Assembly: GCA_945292135.1 (NCBI GenBank)
Contig: CALYRA010000023.1
Coordinates: 1-8,700 of the forward strand
Origin: an uncultured Dysgonomonas sp.
GTDB taxonomy: Bacteria; Bacteroidota; Bacteroidia; Bacteroidales; Dysgonomonadaceae
DNA: 8,700 nucleotides
Direction: 5' to 3'
Positions within the stretch are counted from its first letter, which is position 1; every line of letters begins with the position of its first letter. Positions 7,428 through 8,700 of the stretch are shown in pieces. The notes below the pieces were generated by a model. It was given only the letters and a program-made list of their open reading frames with translations, did not search any database and was not told the origin of the DNA. Position numbers and translations under genes: made by a program.

Positions 7428-7928
7428 ATGGAAAATTTTAAGGAAATAGGTATAAAGGATTGTAAATTTAATCCCTTTGAATTGAAAACCAAATGGATGC
7501 TTATATCTGCCCAAAAGGATGGTAAAACTAATACAATGACTGCCAGTTGGGGCGGTTTTGGCGTAATGTGGAATAAAGAAGTCGTGTTTGTTGTTATACG
7601 ACCACAACGATATACAAAAGAATTTGTCGATAATGCGGAGTCTTTCTCCTTGACATTTTTTGATAAGAATTATCTTAAAGACCTGTCTTATCTCGGCAAA
7701 GTATCGGGGCGTGACGAAGATAAAATCGCCAAGGTCGGTTTCAATGTTTTGATGGATAATAATATTCCGTATTTTGAAGAAGCTGAATCTGTTATATTTG
7801 CAAAAAAGTTATTTGTACAACCTATTACAGAGGCCTCTTTCTTGGATAAAGATTTGATAGAAAAATGGTATGAGGGAGACTTCCATCATTTATATATTGC
7901 TGAGGTTACAAAAATAATGGTGAAATAA
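7428..7928 (+). CDS. Flavin reductase-like domain protein (FMN-binding split barrel)
   Basis: This 166-residue protein fits the flavin reductase-like family (PF01613 type), small FMN-binding split-barrel proteins that reduce flavin with NAD(P)H or use bound FMN in electron transfer. The recognisable part is residues 22-75. KWMLISAQKDGKTNTMTASWGG (22-43) is the usual first block, with the TMTASWG turn that lines the flavin site. It is followed by VVFVVIRPQRYTKEFV (52-67) and an ESFSLTFF strand (71-78). YLGKVSGRDEDK (88-99) matches the loop typical of the group. Length is normal and there is no signal peptide, so it is cytoplasmic. Its substrate cannot be told from sequence. A GyrI-like gene starts 6 bp after the stop, so the two probably share a transcript. 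Confidence 0.85.
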   Translation: MENFKEIGIKDCKFNPFELKTKWMLISAQKDGKTNTMTASWGGFGVMWNKEVVFVVIRPQRYTKEFVDNAESFSLTFFDKNYLKDLSYLGKVSGRDEDKIAKVGFNVLMDNNIPYFEEAESVIFAKKLFVQPITEASFLDKDLIEKWYEGDFHHLYIAEVTKIMVK

Positions 7929-7934
7929 ATAATT

Positions 7935-8396
7935 ATGGATTACGAAAAAATAAGCCTTAAAAAAATTTCGATCGTAGGAATAGCTATTAGGACAACGAAC
8001 AAAGATAATCAGGCGCAAAAAGATATAGCAAAGCTTTGGAAAAAGTTTCAGGAAAATAATATGGCTGATTCCATACCTTTCAAAGTATCTGACGATATAT
8101 ACTGCCTCTATACCGATTACGAAAGTGATTTTAGGGGTGAATATACAACAATCATAGGATGTCAGGTATCAGATACTAATGATTCCGATGATGAATTTAT
8201 TTATAAAGATATTTTAGATGGGGAGTTTTTAAAATTTACAGCAGATGAAAATACCCGGAATGCTACGGAAAAAATATGGAATCATATATGGCATTCAAAT
8301 TATGATAGAAAATATCTTGCGGATTTTGATGTATATAAAAAAGACAAAAACAACTCAGAAAATATTAAAGTGGTAACATATTTATCAGTCAAATAA
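7935..8396 (+). CDS. GyrI-like / effector-binding domain protein
   Basis: The 153 residues resemble stand-alone GyrI-like or Cass2-like effector-binding domains (the AraC effector-binding fold), which bind small, often cationic, amphipathic molecules. Recognisable blocks are GIAIRTTNKDNQAQKDIAKLW (15-35), the IYCLYTDYESDFRGEYTTIIG strand-loop-strand (55-75), GEFLKFTA (95-102) and a C-terminal WNHIW...ADFDVY (116-135). There is no DNA-binding helix-turn-helix at the N terminus, so it is not an AraC or MerR regulator itself. Glu63 in YTDYESD is in the position where this family often has an acidic ligand-binding residue; this is inference. It follows the flavin-reductase gene by 6 bp and precedes speA by 23 bp, so all three may be co-transcribed. 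Family is fairly sure; ligand and role are unknown. Confidence 0.75.
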   Translation: MDYEKISLKKISIVGIAIRTTNKDNQAQKDIAKLWKKFQENNMADSIPFKVSDDIYCLYTDYESDFRGEYTTIIGCQVSDTNDSDDEFIYKDILDGEFLKFTADENTRNATEKIWNHIWHSNYDRKYLADFDVYKKDKNNSENIKVVTYLSVK

Positions 8397-8419
8397 CAAT
8401 ATTGATTTATTATTAGAAA

Positions 8420-8700
8420 ATGAGAAAATGGCGCGTTGAAGACTCTACGGAGCTTTACAACATCTCTGGATGGGGTATTAATTATTTTTCAATCAACGAA
8501 AAAGGAAATGTAATTGTGACACCCAAAGAGAATGGAGTAGGAGTGGACTTGAAAGAATTGATGGACGAATTACAACTTCGCGATATTGATGCTCCTGTAC
8601 TCCTACGTTTTCCCGATATTTTGGATAACAGGATTGAAAAAATATCAACATGTTTTAAACAGGCTGCGCAAGAGTATGATTATCAAGGTCAAAGTCACTT
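8420..8700 (+). CDS. speA: Biosynthetic arginine decarboxylase, N-terminal part (runs off the right edge)
   Basis: SpeA is a large PLP enzyme (about 630 residues in this phylum) that converts arginine to agmatine, the first step of one route to putrescine and spermidine. Only the first 93 codons are in the window. They read MRKWRVEDSTELYNISGWG at the start, then INYFSINEKGNV, VDLKELMDELQLRD and APVLLRFPDILDNRIEKI, the conserved beginning of the family, where the last block opens the alanine-racemase-like TIM barrel. The PLP lysine lies further on, outside the window. The ATG at 8420 is chosen because the WRVEDS block follows directly. It starts 23 bp after the GyrI-like gene with no terminator between. 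Confidence 0.93.
   Translation, partial: MRKWRVEDSTELYNISGWGINYFSINEKGNVIVTPKENGVGVDLKELMDELQLRDIDAPVLLRFPDILDNRIEKISTCFKQAAQEYDYQGQSH

Noticed and set aside
7407..7607. Minus-strand 66-codon frame opposite the flavin-reductase gene
   Set aside because: Antisense to a recognisable conserved gene, with no start signals.

Overview
This is an AT-rich window that looks like Bacteroidales chromosome. The AsnA, LepA and SpeA proteins read like Bacteroidetes versions. Three promoters carry the Bacteroidetes -7 box (TAnnTTTG, here TATCTTTG each time), and starts lack strong Shine-Dalgarno sequences. Every complete chromosomal gene to the right of the tRNA ends in TAA. A genus cannot be fixed from this sequence.

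Left part (1-2680, minus strand): a very large superfamily 1 helicase/ATPase gene of the Upf1/DNA2-like type (COG1112-like). It is open across the left edge. An in-frame amber codon at 1196-1198 cuts it in two. The first 494 codons hold the Walker A motif. The next 398 codons, in the same frame, hold the Walker B (DEAGQ), GDPLQ and HRR motifs and have no ATG before motif IV. The simplest reading is a recent nonsense mutation, with readthrough or sequencing error as alternatives. A 13-bp perfect inverted repeat lies just upstream of its start.

Middle (2681-3311): a gene-poor, AT-rich spacer with an isolated GC-richer patch, a small inverted repeat and a 12-bp direct repeat (period 22 bp). It ends at the 3' side of a tRNA-Ser(UGA) gene, which has its own promoter and a textbook terminator. 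This layout fits, but does not prove, that the helicase belongs to an element integrated at the tRNA 3' end.

Right part (3400-8700): ordinary housekeeping DNA. asnA (ammonia-dependent asparagine synthetase) runs leftward, divergent from lepA (elongation factor 4). lepA is followed 3 bp later by a small exported protein of unknown function. After a 238-bp gap come a flavin-reductase-domain protein, a GyrI-like small-molecule-binding-domain protein 6 bp downstream, and the start of speA (arginine decarboxylase), which runs off the right edge. These last three are closely spaced on the plus strand and may be co-transcribed.

No CRISPR array, complete insertion sequence, integrase gene or origin is visible. 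The accessory-looking part is the left 3.3 kb.
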